Shown here: piece after piece, positions 1 through 7,150 of the stretch
Numbering within the stretch: position 1 is the first letter of the stretch
Layout: each line of letters starts with the position of its first letter
Assembly (NCBI GenBank): GCA_024227975.1
Contig: JAAETV010000407.1
Coordinates: forward strand, 1 to 16,753
DNA from: Actinomycetes bacterium
GTDB taxonomy: Bacteria; Actinomycetota; Acidimicrobiia; Acidimicrobiales; SZUA-35
Direction of reading: 5' to 3'
DNA length: 16,753 nucleotides
Translations under genes and position numbers: made by a program
Notes under the pieces: model-generated
The model's database searches: none
Told to the model about the DNA's origin: nothing
What the model saw: the letters and a program-made list of their open reading frames with translations, nothing else

Positions 1-875
1 ATGCCCAAACCCCCGACCAGCAGGGCCAGCCCGCCCATCAGCAATACGACTGTCCTCAAGGTCTCGTCGACAGCCGCCGTTGCCTCCAGCTCATCGGTCG
101 GCACCGTTGGTGGGTCGATCCCACCGGGTCCGCCGTAGGTGAGTGCTGTGTTCAAGAACTCGGCGTCGGTGTCACGCAGGGTCGTCCCGGCCGCGATTCG
201 CAGCACCGCCTCGGTCGGGCCACCCTCGTTGGCGAAGTCATCCTCGGCCGAGGTGGGGCCGATGAAGACCGACAGGTTGTAGGCCGGAATCAGGACCACC
301 TCGTCGAGCACGCCAGCCACCCCATAGGCCCGATCGTCAATCAGGATCGTCCTCGTCTCCCCCGGCAGGACGGCGAACTGTTCGGCCGTCTCCGATCCGA
401 GCACCACGGTCCGGTGGCCTGGTTGCTCGTCCCATGAATTCAGCCAGCGGCCCCAGGCCAGGTCGACGTCGACCACAGCCGGTAGGTCAGGGTTGGCCAC
501 CATCAATGAGATCGGCAGCACCTCGAATGCTTCGTCAGCTGACTCATGGGGCAGGATCCGATGGCCCGGCAATTCGGTCACGACAGCTGAATCCTCGAGC
601 AAGTCGATCCGTTGGAGCCGCTCATCGGTCTCCTCTGGTAGGCGGGGCAGGCCCTGCTGTCCTTGGAATCCGGACGATGCCTGCACGGTGACCAGGTTGG
701 TGCCGAGCTTCTCCAGGGTGGCCCGGACATCGCCCTTGGCGCTCTCGGTCAGGCCTATGGCGGCCACGATGGCACCCACCCCGATCACGGGGCCGAGCAG
801 GATCAGCAAGGTCCGCGATGGTCGGGCCCACAACCCAGCCGAGGCCGTACCCAACAGGTCGAGCAGCGACCTCAA
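1..875 (-). CDS. MacB/FtsX-type ABC transporter permease, partial (C-terminus outside window)
   Basis: This is the membrane subunit of the ABC transporter encoded by the operon. About 291 codons are open to the window edge, so the C-terminal helices are missing. The protein starts with a short cytoplasmic stretch ([21 protein letters not shown]). A first membrane helix follows at about residues 21-43 ([21 protein letters not shown]). After it comes a long extracytoplasmic domain ([20 protein letters not shown]...) of the MacB periplasmic-core type, and a second helix begins near the edge ([16 protein letters not shown]). This order is typical of MacB-family permeases. The chosen start is a TTG at 875. 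It overlaps the ATPase stop as TTGA, has GGGAG about 7 nt upstream, and no ATG or GTG is available nearby in this frame. An ATG at 888 belongs to another frame. MacB-type proteins act as mechanotransducers rather than classical importers; the substrate is unknown. Confidence 0.85.
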   Translation of the reverse strand, partial: MRSLLDLLGTASAGLWARPSRTLLILLGPVIGVGAIVAAIGLTESAKGDVRATLEKLGTNLVTVQASSGFQGQQGLPRLPEETDERLQRIDLLEDSAVVTELPGHRILPHESADEAFEVLPISLMVANPDLPAVVDVDLAWGRWLNSWDEQPGHRTVVLGSETAEQFAVLPGETRTILIDDRAYGVAGVLDEVVLIPAYNLSVFIGPTSAEDDFANEGGPTEAVLRIAAGTTLRDTDAEFLNTALTYGGPGGIDPPTVPTDELEATAAVDETLRTVVLLMGGLALLVGGLG

Positions 876-1597
876 GGCTGGCTCCCATCGACGATAGCTC
901 CGTCGTGCATCCTCACCCGGCGATCGGCTCGATCCGCCAGCTCGGCGTCATGGGTCACCATGACCACGGCGGTTGCCTCATCGACCAGGGAGCCGAGAAC
1001 ATCCATGATGTTCTCGGCGTTTGCGCTGTCGAGGGCGCCAGTCGGTTCGTCGGCCAAGACGATGCGAGGCTCGGTCACGATCGCTCGGGCCAGGGCCACC
1101 CGCTGCTGCTCCCCACCCGAGAGCTGGGTTGGACGATGGTCAGCCCGAGGAGACATGTCGACTCGCTCCAAGGCGGCCAGGGCCCGCCGTCGACGCTCTC
1201 GCGGCCTGAGCGTGCGGTACAGGAGGGCCGTTTCGACATTGGCCGCCGCCGTCAGATGTGGGATCAGATGGAACTGTTGAAACACGAACCCCAACACATC
1301 GCCCCTCAGCATCGTCCGCCGCCGATCGGAGGCCGCGGTGATGTCCTCACCTGCGACGGTGATGATCCCCTCGGTTGGCTGATCGAGCAAACCGAGCAGG
1401 CCGAGCAGGGTCGATTTTCCACTCCCGCTGGGCCCGGTGACCGAGACGAGCTCACCAGCATCTATGGCCAGGTCGACGGACCGCAAGGCATGGACCGGGA
1501 CAGCTCCCGGGTAGGTGCGGCTCACCGCCCGCAACTCCATGAAAGCCCCGGCAGGGGCGTCCCTGTCAGCGGCCCCGGCCTCGTCCCCGTCGCTCAT
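872..1597 (-). CDS. ABC transporter ATP-binding protein, MacB/LolD type
   Basis: This is the cytoplasmic ATPase that powers the adjacent permease. All motifs are intact in 241 residues: Walker [10 protein letters not shown] (55-63), Q-loop Q107 in FVFQQFH, signature LSGGEQQR (159-166), Walker B IVLADEP with the family's TGALD continuation (179-190), and H-loop H216. The [12 protein letters not shown] and [12 protein letters not shown] strings are characteristic of the MacB/LolD/FtsE group. The first 19 residues form an acidic, Ala-rich extension. An internal ATG at residue 20 ([12 protein letters not shown]) matches the usual family start and has GGGG upstream, so the true protein may be shorter. 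The annotated ATG overlaps the adaptor stop as ATGA, which implies translational coupling. Confidence 0.93.
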   Translation of the reverse strand: MSDGDEAGAADRDAPAGAFMELRAVSRTYPGAVPVHALRSVDLAIDAGELVSVTGPSGSGKSTLLGLLGLLDQPTEGIITVAGEDITAASDRRRTMLRGDVLGFVFQQFHLIPHLTAAANVETALLYRTLRPRERRRRALAALERVDMSPRADHRPTQLSGGEQQRVALARAIVTEPRIVLADEPTGALDSANAENIMDVLGSLVDEATAVVMVTHDAELADRADRRVRMHDGAIVDGSQP

Positions 1598-2667
1598 TGG
1601 CGGACCTCGACGACAACCAGTTCCGAGCCATCGAGTCCCTCCACCACTTCGACCAGGGCCCCTTCGGTCAAACCGGTGACGACGGGGATCCGCTCAATCG
1701 TCCCGTCGGGGGCCAAGACTCGGACCTCGGCCTCCCCCACTCCATCGAGTGAGACCGAAGCCACCGGCACGACGAGGGCGTCGATCACTTCGGCCAGCAC
1801 CACCTCGACACGGACCGCGGCCCCTTCGACCAGGTCGAGCTGACCATCGATGGCAACCTCACCTGGGTAGCGCTCCACCCCCTGCCCATCGACTTCGGGA
1901 GCGTCGGCCAGATCAGATATCGAACCTGAAGCTTCGATGTCGGAGGCAGTGACGGTGATAGTGGCCGGCAGACCAATGTCGAGACGGCTCCGGTCGGTGG
2001 GATCGACCCCGATCGTCACCGCCAGCTCGCTCTCGACAAAAGACACGAGGGGCTGGCTCGGGCTGACAGTATCCCCGAGCTCGATATGGACCTCACCCGC
2101 CGTGGCCGGCCATCGTTGGACGGCGACATCGCTGGGCAGGAACCGCCCGTCGATCGGATAGTCGTGGTCTTCTTGCCAGTCCTCGATGGCGTCTCGGGTG
2201 AGATTGGTGAACTCCTGGTTGACCGTGCCAGGCGAATAGCCGGCGTCACTGAGGAACTGTTCCAAGGCCTCGACGTCGGGCCCATCCTCGACATAGCGTT
2301 CCAGCGGTCGCCAATACGGAGTGTCACCGATGATGGCCAGCATCGGGCGACCGTCGAGCCTGAGCAGTTCATCTCCCTCAACCACCTCGGCGTCGACTTC
2401 GACCGCGACCGCAGTCACCCTTTGGGGGCCGATGGCCGACACCGTGAACCTGTCCTCCCGGGCCACATTGCCTCTGACGATGACGGTGTCCTGGAGGGTG
2501 GCCCGACCAACCTGGTCGATAACGATCACCTGCTCTTCGGCATCATCAGCGGCGTCGGACGTCAACCCCACGACCCCGTAGCCGATGCCAGCGATGGCAG
2601 CCAAGGCCACAAAGGTGTAGATCACTCGTTTCACTGCTCGTCCTCTACCTTCGCTCACCATCGTCAC
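1594..2667 (-). CDS. Membrane-fusion/HlyD-like adaptor with peptidoglycan-binding-like segment
   Basis: This is probably the extracytoplasmic adaptor of the ABC transporter, analogous to MacA. One N-terminal membrane helix lies at about 14-34 (VIYTFVALAAIAGIGYGVVGL). Beta-rich halves follow on either side (roughly 45-115 and 180-357). They carry lipoyl/barrel-like stretches such as VTAVAVEVDAEVVEGDELLRLDGRP and LVVPVASVSLDG. Inserted where an adaptor hairpin would normally sit, residues about 131-176 (ALEQFLSDAGY...DAIEDWQEDHDYPIDGRF) resemble a PG_binding_1 fold. This insertion is a recurring feature of monoderm actinobacterial adaptors. Starts: ATG at 2667 overlaps the lipoprotein stop (ATGA). 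A GTG at 2634 (VKRVIYTF) has AGAGGA six nt upstream and would give a tighter N-terminus. Family assignment is by motif and neighbourhood; the substrate is unknown. Confidence 0.85.
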   Translation of the reverse strand: MTMVSEGRGRAVKRVIYTFVALAAIAGIGYGVVGLTSDAADDAEEQVIVIDQVGRATLQDTVIVRGNVAREDRFTVSAIGPQRVTAVAVEVDAEVVEGDELLRLDGRPMLAIIGDTPYWRPLERYVEDGPDVEALEQFLSDAGYSPGTVNQEFTNLTRDAIEDWQEDHDYPIDGRFLPSDVAVQRWPATAGEVHIELGDTVSPSQPLVSFVESELAVTIGVDPTDRSRLDIGLPATITVTASDIEASGSISDLADAPEVDGQGVERYPGEVAIDGQLDLVEGAAVRVEVVLAEVIDALVVPVASVSLDGVGEAEVRVLAPDGTIERIPVVTGLTEGALVEVVEGLDGSELVVVEVRQ

Positions 2668-3311
2668 CCCAGGTCCAGGTCATTCCAGCCGCACTCGTCG
2701 AGATCGCGTTGCCACTCATCCTGGCGGGACGGAGGAATCGACGGGAACTGGCTGGCAGTCAAGATCCCGTTGGGATTGGGGGTCAGCTCGCCCAGGTCCC
2801 AGCCCCGGTCGATCAGACATTCGAACACCCGACGGCCGGCCTCGTTGATCGAGGTCTTCTGCTCCGCCGTCAGGTTCTGTTGGCGGGTATTCTGCTCGGC
2901 CAGAATATTGCCGATCCCGCTCTCGTTGTTGCACGAGATCAGCGCCTCCAGGTAGCCGGGTTCGCCAGCCGCCGGGTCATCGGTCTGGCCCGGGATACCA
3001 ACGAAGGTGAAGCCGGCCTCGCTGAGACAGCCGTTGAATACCGACAGTGCTGTTCCCAAGCGGACCTGAAACGACCGGTTGGCTTCGGTTACCGACAGGG
3101 TGGTCTCGGTTGGAGTCGCCTCGTTCCTGGTTGCGGCCCCAGCCCGACTCTCACCTTGGGCCAGGAGCTCGGTCGCCTCTTGCCGGCCGACGATCTGGAC
3201 ATCGTCAGCTTCCATGACCACGGTCCGAACCTCACCGTCACCAGCCTGGGAGCAACCACCGGCCCCGATCAGTACCCCTACTGCCGCCAGCAGGGCGCGC
3301 CCCCTCGTCAC
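2664..3311 (-). CDS. Predicted lipoprotein of unknown function, first gene of the ABC operon
   Basis: I do not recognise a family. The 215-residue protein begins with a lipoprotein signal: positive MTRGR, a short hydrophobic run, then lipobox GAGG-C20. A low-complexity Gly/Ala/Thr/Glu spacer follows. The region 80-215 contains four regularly placed cysteines (NGCLSEAGF, ISCNNES, FECLIDRGW, DECGWNDL), which could form two disulfides outside the membrane. The two CL(S/I)(E/D)xG(F/W) strings look like an internal duplication. It overlaps the adaptor gene by 4 bp and is first in the operon, so it may be an accessory or substrate-handling component of the transporter (inference). The GTG start lies a few nt from the predicted transcription start, with no Shine-Dalgarno sequence. 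Confidence 0.82.
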   Translation of the reverse strand: MTRGRALLAAVGVLIGAGGCSQAGDGEVRTVVMEADDVQIVGRQEATELLAQGESRAGAATRNEATPTETTLSVTEANRSFQVRLGTALSVFNGCLSEAGFTFVGIPGQTDDPAAGEPGYLEALISCNNESGIGNILAEQNTRQQNLTAEQKTSINEAGRRVFECLIDRGWDLGELTPNPNGILTASQFPSIPPSRQDEWQRDLDECGWNDLDLG

Positions 3312-3320
3312 GATCAGCGT

Positions 3321-3349
3321 AGGCTAGTGATCGAGCGGCACCAGGTCAA
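3321..3349 (-). promoter_or_regulatory. Promoter of the lipoprotein-adaptor-ABC operon, near-leaderless
   Basis: On the minus strand TTGACC (3349-3344) and TAGCCT (3326-3321) are separated by exactly 17 bp, a housekeeping-sigma promoter. Counting 7 nt from the -10 puts transcription start near 3314, only about 3 nt before the GTG at 3311. No ribosome-binding site is present, which fits a leaderless transcript. Confidence 0.65.
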
Positions 3350-3439
3350 CGCGGTGGGCCAAGCCCTGGTGGCCACGACCACCGTTCGCATCGTGACGAC
3401 AGAGCCCAGGCCGGGAGAATACCCAACCCGAGGCGACCG

Positions 3440-3472
3440 GGCCTCACAGGCCGTAGCCATGGTCAGGGCTAC
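3440..3472. promoter_or_regulatory. Two adjacent dyads upstream of the hemolysin III gene
   Basis: GGCCT-CAC-AGGCC (3440-3452) is followed directly by GTAGCC-N8-GGCTAC (3453-3472). The second dyad overlaps the proposed -10 of the downstream gene, a position suited to an operator. No known regulator site is recognised. Confidence 0.3.
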
Positions 3473-3475
3473 GCT
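3470..3475 (+). promoter_or_regulatory. Candidate -10 element, leaderless start of hemolysin III gene
   Basis: TACGCT ends six nt before the GTG at 3482, so a normal +1 would fall on the start codon itself. There is no Shine-Dalgarno sequence. A convincing -35 is absent, so this rests on the -10 and spacing only. Confidence 0.35.
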
Positions 3476-3481
3476 GCGGTA

Positions 3482-4147
3482 GTGCCGCACCACCCCCATG
3501 TCCTCTCGGTTATCACCGGGCTACCGCGACCGCGCTGGCGCGGCAGGATCCATACATGGGCCTTCTGGCTGACGATCCCAGCCGTCATGGCTTTGGTCAC
3601 CGCGGCCGATCCCGTCGGGGCCCGAGTCGGGGGGCTGATCTTCGGCCTCAGCCTGACCGCCCTTTATGGCAGCTCAGCCGCCTACCACCGGCTGGCTCGA
3701 ACCGAGCGCACCCAACGCATCATGCAGCGGCTTGACCACTCCATGATCTTTGTGTTGATCGCCGGGACCTACACCCCGGTCTGCCTGGTAGCCCTACCTT
3801 CGGCCTGGGCCATCCCCATGCTGAGCGTGGTATGGGGACTCACCGCTCTTGGCATCGTGACGAAGGTCTTCGGCACCGCCTGGATCCTACGGATCAGCAA
3901 CAGCCTCTACCTGGTGATCGGCTGGGTCGGAGTGGTTGCGGCGCCCGTCCTCTTCAAGACCGTCTCACCTGCTGTGTTGGCACTGATGGTGCTGGGCGGT
4001 GTGCTGTACACGATCGGGGCCGTGGTCTTCTACCTCGAGCGGCCTGACCCCAACCCGGCCGTGTTCGGCTACCACGAAGTGTGGCACTCGTTCACGGTCC
4101 TGGCTGGAGCCAGTCACTTCGGCATGGTCGCCCTGCTGATCAACTGA
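3482..4147 (+). CDS. Hemolysin III / PAQR-family membrane protein
   Basis: The 221-residue protein has seven predicted membrane helices, and its length is normal for bacterial HlyIII proteins. Family motifs are intact: SSAAYHR with H69, RLDHSMIF with D85 and H86, and FGYHEVWHSFTVLAGASHF with H198, H202 and H212. In the PAQR fold the conserved Asp/His set binds zinc in a hydrolase-like site facing the membrane interior. The name hemolysin is historical, and the cellular role is usually linked to membrane lipid homeostasis. The start is a GTG at 3482; the ATG at 3498 is out of frame. It is transcribed divergently from the lipoprotein-ABC operon, 170 bp apart, and convergently with the small lipoprotein gene. 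Confidence 0.93.
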   Translation: MPHHPHVLSVITGLPRPRWRGRIHTWAFWLTIPAVMALVTAADPVGARVGGLIFGLSLTALYGSSAAYHRLARTERTQRIMQRLDHSMIFVLIAGTYTPVCLVALPSAWAIPMLSVVWGLTALGIVTKVFGTAWILRISNSLYLVIGWVGVVAAPVLFKTVSPAVLALMVLGGVLYTIGAVVFYLERPDPNPAVFGYHEVWHSFTVLAGASHFGMVALLIN

Positions 4148-4187
4148 TCAAACCACATGGGTACCGAGGCGCCAGAGCATCGAGATG

Positions 4188-4484
4188 CTACAGGTCGGCA
4201 CACTTCCCGGCCGCAGCCAGGACGTCCTCAGCCATTCCTTCAGGGAGGTCTTCGGCCGTATCCGAGGCGTCGAAAGCCTCGAAGTCTTCAGCTGTGTAGC
4301 CCTCCAACTCGTCAGCAAAGCAATCAGCCGATTCTTGCGTCTCACCCTGTCCCAACATCCAATCGATCACGGCCTGACGATCCTCGCCACCGTTGTCGCT
4401 GGCTCCTTCCGAGTCATCGGAGCTTCCGCAGCCGCTGAGCACCAAGACGACGGCACCTAGGATGCCAAAGGCTCTCTTGTTCAT
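4188..4484 (-). CDS. Small acidic lipoprotein, unknown function
   Basis: The product is 98 residues with a clear lipoprotein signal: MNKRAFGILGAVVLVLSG-C18. A Ser/Asp/Glu/Gly linker follows, then a compact acidic domain of about 60 residues. Two cysteines (ADCFADEL and GKCADL) are placed to join the ends of the domain by a disulfide. The central segment (GYTAEDFEAFDASDTAEDLPEGM) is strongly acidic. The ATG at 4484 is preferred over an upstream ATG at 4547 because GGAG sits 8-10 nt before it and it begins the signal peptide cleanly. No family name can be given. It is divergent from the copper operon but has no copy of the GGGAAC-N17-CGACCT motif in its own direction. Confidence 0.82.
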   Translation of the reverse strand: MNKRAFGILGAVVLVLSGCGSSDDSEGASDNGGEDRQAVIDWMLGQGETQESADCFADELEGYTAEDFEAFDASDTAEDLPEGMAEDVLAAAGKCADL

Positions 4485-4612
4485 GGTCAATCTCCTATCG
4501 TTGCCGCCCGGGGGGTGTCTATTGGTACTCGAAGCGGCGGCCGTCATCGGTGATGGTCGAGGCTTTGCCCCAATCCGGGGTCGAGCCCGCTCCGGCTTGA
4601 TTCCAAGGATCG

Positions 4613-4640
4613 GGAACTGAACAGCCGTCTGATACGACCT
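4613..4640 (+). promoter_or_regulatory. ECF-sigma-type promoter of the cytochrome c/SCO/cupredoxin operon (motif copy 1)
   Basis: GGAAC (4613-4617, within TCGGGAAC) and CGACCT (4635-4640) are separated by 17 bp. The same pair with the same spacing precedes the PCu(A)C gene and the anti-sigma gene, and all three continue as CGACCT(C/A)TT. Transcription would start near 4645-4648, on or next to the start codons GTG 4646 / ATG 4649, giving a leaderless mRNA. Confidence 0.75.
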
Positions 4641-4648
4641 CTTAGGTG

Positions 4649-5044
4649 ATGCAACATCGACCTTCCCAGATCCTTGCCCAGATTAGGCTCGTCCTGGGTG
4701 CATGCATCGTCGCCACCGCCGCCTCCGCCTGCACCTCCAACCCCGACCTACGCCTGTCAGATCGAGGTGAACTGGGACGCTCCATCGCCACCGAATCTGG
4801 CTGCATCGCCTGCCATGGGAATCAGGGACAAGGTGGTGTCGGGCCGGCGTGGGTTGGCCTGATCGATTCGACCGTCCCCCTCGAGACTGGTGAGTCAGTA
4901 TCAGCCGACGTCGACTATCTGCGCCGATCGATCACTATGCCCGGGGCTGACCAGGTGGCGGGATTCAATGTGCTGATGCCTACCAATACCTTGTCCGAGA
5001 CTGAGATCGAGGCCATCGTGACGTACATTCAGGAGCTGGGATGA
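4649..5044 (+). CDS. Lipoprotein c-type cytochrome resembling the CoxB cytochrome c domain
   Basis: The protein is a 131-residue monoheme electron carrier. An N-terminal hydrophobic segment ends in a lipobox-like TAASA-C28. The heme motif is C52-I-A-C55-H56, and the likely axial methionine is M110 in the LMPTNTLS segment. The string DVDYLRRSITMPGADQVAGF and the terminal ETEIEAIVTYIQEL closely follow the cytochrome c domain fused to CoxB in caa3-type oxidases, here as a free lipid-anchored protein. It probably passes electrons to, or substitutes for, the oxidase-linked cytochrome (inference). ATG 4649 is used; a GTG directly before it (4646) is possible. Its stop overlaps the SCO start as ATGA. 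Confidence 0.9.
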   Translation: MQHRPSQILAQIRLVLGACIVATAASACTSNPDLRLSDRGELGRSIATESGCIACHGNQGQGGVGPAWVGLIDSTVPLETGESVSADVDYLRRSITMPGADQVAGFNVLMPTNTLSETEIEAIVTYIQELG

Positions 5045-5646
5045 TCGCTCGATTCGTGCTGGTCCTGGCAGCAACCATGATGACGATGGCATGCTCCAGC
5101 GAGGCCAAGCCACTCGCACCATTCGCCGGCTTCGAGCGAACCCCGACCCCACTGGTCGGAGAGCTTGCCCTCCCCGCGGTCGAGGCCGACGGCAGCGAGA
5201 CCGATTTCACCTTCCAGGCCGATGAGGGAGACATCTTGCTCGTCTACTTCGGCTACACGAGCTGCCCTGACGTCTGTCCGACGACTCTGTCCGATGTACG
5301 TCGAGCTGCCGATCGACTGGGCGATGACGCCGAGCGGGTCGACTTGGCCATGATCACCATTGACCCCTTGGTCGACACCCCCGACATCGTGGCGGGCTAC
5401 GTCAGCTCGTTCCTGCCTCGAGCAGTGGCCCTCAGGACCTTAGACGATGACCGGCTCCGGGCCGTGGCCGATGTGTTCGGGGCCGACTATGGCTATACCG
5501 ACCAGGACGGGGAGCAGCAGGTGTACCACACCGGTTCGCTCTACGCCATCGACAGTTCCGGCCAGCTCATCTTGACTTGGTCGTTCGGTACCCCGATCGA
5601 CGATCTCGAATCAGACCTGGGACGACTACTCAAAGAGGCGGTGTGA
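5041..5646 (+). CDS. SCO1/SenC-family copper chaperone, lipoprotein
   Basis: SCO proteins are thioredoxin-fold copper chaperones that deliver copper to, and reduce, the CuA site of cytochrome c oxidase. This 201-residue copy has a lipoprotein signal (MTMA-C18). The copper motif CPDVC (C75, C79) follows FGYTS, and the third ligand H163 lies in VYHTGSLYAID. The thioredoxin-fold strings (ILLVYFGYTSCPDVCPTTL, MITIDPLVDTP, FGADYGY) are all present, and the length is normal. It lies between a cytochrome c and a cupredoxin lipoprotein with 4-bp and 1-bp overlaps, so the genes are translated together. Function is confidently inferred from family and ligands; which oxidase it serves is not visible here. 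Confidence 0.95.
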   Translation: MIARFVLVLAATMMTMACSSEAKPLAPFAGFERTPTPLVGELALPAVEADGSETDFTFQADEGDILLVYFGYTSCPDVCPTTLSDVRRAADRLGDDAERVDLAMITIDPLVDTPDIVAGYVSSFLPRAVALRTLDDDRLRAVADVFGADYGYTDQDGEQQVYHTGSLYAIDSSGQLILTWSFGTPIDDLESDLGRLLKEAV

Positions 5647-6041
5647 TGAACCTGAACCAACGTCTCCGGGGGCGTTGGCTCCGGGCCGCGACCTTCACCA
5701 TGGTCCTGGTTGGCGGGGTGCTGGCGGGCTGCGGGTCAGACGCCGAGCTGACCGTCGACGATCCAGCTGAGAATTCCTCCGCTGACTATCGGTATGTGAT
5801 CCCGGTTGGCTCAGGTGAGGCCATCGACCGGGGCGAGCCATTGGAGATCCTGCCCGCCGAGCTCGAAGTCAAGGTGGGCGAAGTCATCGAGATCATCAAT
5901 GAGGACGACCGGGGCCACCTGGTCGGGCCCTTCTTCGTAGGAGCAAATGAGACCATGCGCCAGCAATTCGCCTCTCCTGGCGAGTACCAAGGGATCTGCA
6001 CCGTCCACCCCAGTGGCCAGATCACACTCACGGTGGTGTGA
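5646..6041 (+). CDS. Cupredoxin-like lipoprotein with atypical axial position
   Basis: The product is 131 residues with lipobox VLAG-C29 and a C-terminal cupredoxin domain (about 62-131). The type-1 copper ligands are recognisable: H91 in DRGHLVGPF, C118 in YQGICTV and H121 in CTVHP. Related plastocyanin-like proteins usually read CxxHPGM with an axial Met. Here the sequence is CTVHPSGQ, so the Met is missing and Gln125 is the nearest candidate. The start ATG overlaps the SCO stop by one base (TGATG). An open upstream extension in this frame is only SCO coding read in another frame. Likely role: an extracytoplasmic copper carrier or electron shuttle working with SCO (inference). Confidence 0.87.
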   Translation: MNLNQRLRGRWLRAATFTMVLVGGVLAGCGSDAELTVDDPAENSSADYRYVIPVGSGEAIDRGEPLEILPAELEVKVGEVIEIINEDDRGHLVGPFFVGANETMRQQFASPGEYQGICTVHPSGQITLTVV

Positions 6042-7150
6042 TGGACCAGGATCGAGTTGTGAGCCGTACCCTACGCGCTGTCACCGCCAGCCTGGTTGCA
6101 GTCGCAACCATGTTCGCCTTGTCCTCTCCAGCAGCCGCTGATCCTGCCGGGCCGACCGACTTCCAGACCGACATCGTGGAGATCACCCCAGGTAGCGCGC
6201 AGGTGACAGTGGAGATGATCGGGGGTGACAGCTTCATCCAACTCGAGGCCGAATCCGGCGTCGAGGTGATCGTCGTCGGCTATCGGGGTGAGCCCTACCT
6301 CCGCTTCGATCCGACCGGGGCAGTCTTCCAGAACGAGCTGTCACCGAGTCGCTGGCTCAACGACGATCGCTACGGCGAGACCCTGATCCCCCCACAAGCC
6401 GATGCCAATGCGGTGCCCGAATGGATTGAAGTGGCCGACGGCGGGACCTATGCCTGGCACGATCATCGGACACACTGGATGAATCAGGCCCAACCACCAG
6501 GAGTCGCGGTCGGAGGCATCGTATTGGAGGCCGTTGTCCCCCTATTGGTGGATGGTGAAGAGGTTGCCATCCATGTCCAGTCGAGGTTGCTGGCGTCCCC
6601 CTCCCCTCTCGGTCCCATCCTCGGTGTGCTGGTCGGGGTCGCCTTCGGGGTGGCCGTCTTCGGTCTCGCCTCACGCCGGACACTTCAGGTCGGGCTCATA
6701 GTGTGGGCTGGCCTGGCTGCCATCTTCGGGACATGGGCCGTACTGAGCGTGCCAAGCGAAACCGCACCGAGTCCGCTCCTGTGGCTGCTTCCTGTCATTG
6801 CCGCTGTCGCTGCCATCGCCGCCCAGGTCTGGTCGACTCGTGTCAATCTGGACGAGGTCGATCCCGATGGGAGAAAGCCTTCCGGGGCAGCACTATTCAT
6901 CCCCGCCCTGACCGCAATCGCTGGTATCGAACTACTGGTCTGGGCCTGGTTCCGACGCCAGGCTCTGGTTCGGGCCCTGATCCCCAGCGATGCACCCGAT
7001 CTCCTCGATCGGGCCATCATCGCTGGGGCCGTTGTTGTTGGCGTCGTCGCCATCGCGGCCACCGTCCGGACCATGTTCGTCGCTACGGGGCTTCGTTCCG
7101 AACCTCGATCGGAACGACCAGCTCGACACCATCCGCCGTCACCAGCGTGA
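6041..7150 (+). CDS. Membrane protein with extracytoplasmic WHDHRTHWM domain, copper-cluster associated
   Basis: The 369-residue protein has a Sec signal (ending SSPAAA-DP, about residue 33). An extracytoplasmic beta-rich domain follows (about 35-185), then five membrane helices (about 190-210, 216-236, 246-262, 283-302, 326-347) and a short tail with two His. The external domain carries WHDHRTHWM (139-147): three His and a Met within nine residues, a plausible metal-binding site. Proteins with this motif occur in actinobacterial copper gene sets as far as I recall. No biochemical function is established here; copper uptake or transfer to the neighbours is inference. ATG 6041 overlaps the cupredoxin stop by one base; GTG 6038 directly precedes it. 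Its 3' end overlaps the opposing PCu(A)C gene by 68 bp. Confidence 0.82.
   Translation: MDQDRVVSRTLRAVTASLVAVATMFALSSPAAADPAGPTDFQTDIVEITPGSAQVTVEMIGGDSFIQLEAESGVEVIVVGYRGEPYLRFDPTGAVFQNELSPSRWLNDDRYGETLIPPQADANAVPEWIEVADGGTYAWHDHRTHWMNQAQPPGVAVGGIVLEAVVPLLVDGEEVAIHVQSRLLASPSPLGPILGVLVGVAFGVAVFGLASRRTLQVGLIVWAGLAAIFGTWAVLSVPSETAPSPLLWLLPVIAAVAAIAAQVWSTRVNLDEVDPDGRKPSGAALFIPALTAIAGIELLVWAWFRRQALVRALIPSDAPDLLDRAIIAGAVVVGVVAIAATVRTMFVATGLRSEPRSERPARHHPPSPA

Noticed and set aside
2743..2748. Further GGGAAC strings (also near 7425, 8682, 11452 and, on the minus strand, 15654 and 16346)
   Set aside because: All lie inside coding regions, and none has CGACC at 17 bp, so they are not counted as members of the sigma regulon.
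818..2955. Long plus-strand frames of 200-340 codons opposite the ABC operon
   Set aside because: They are high-GC shadow frames antisense to genes with intact ABC and adaptor motifs; their compositions are low-complexity and Pro/Arg/Ser-rich.
4176..4189. AGCATC-GA-GATGCT dyad between the hemolysin III and small lipoprotein genes as a terminator
   Set aside because: The 2-nt loop is too small, the stem overlaps the lipoprotein stop codon, and no T-run follows.
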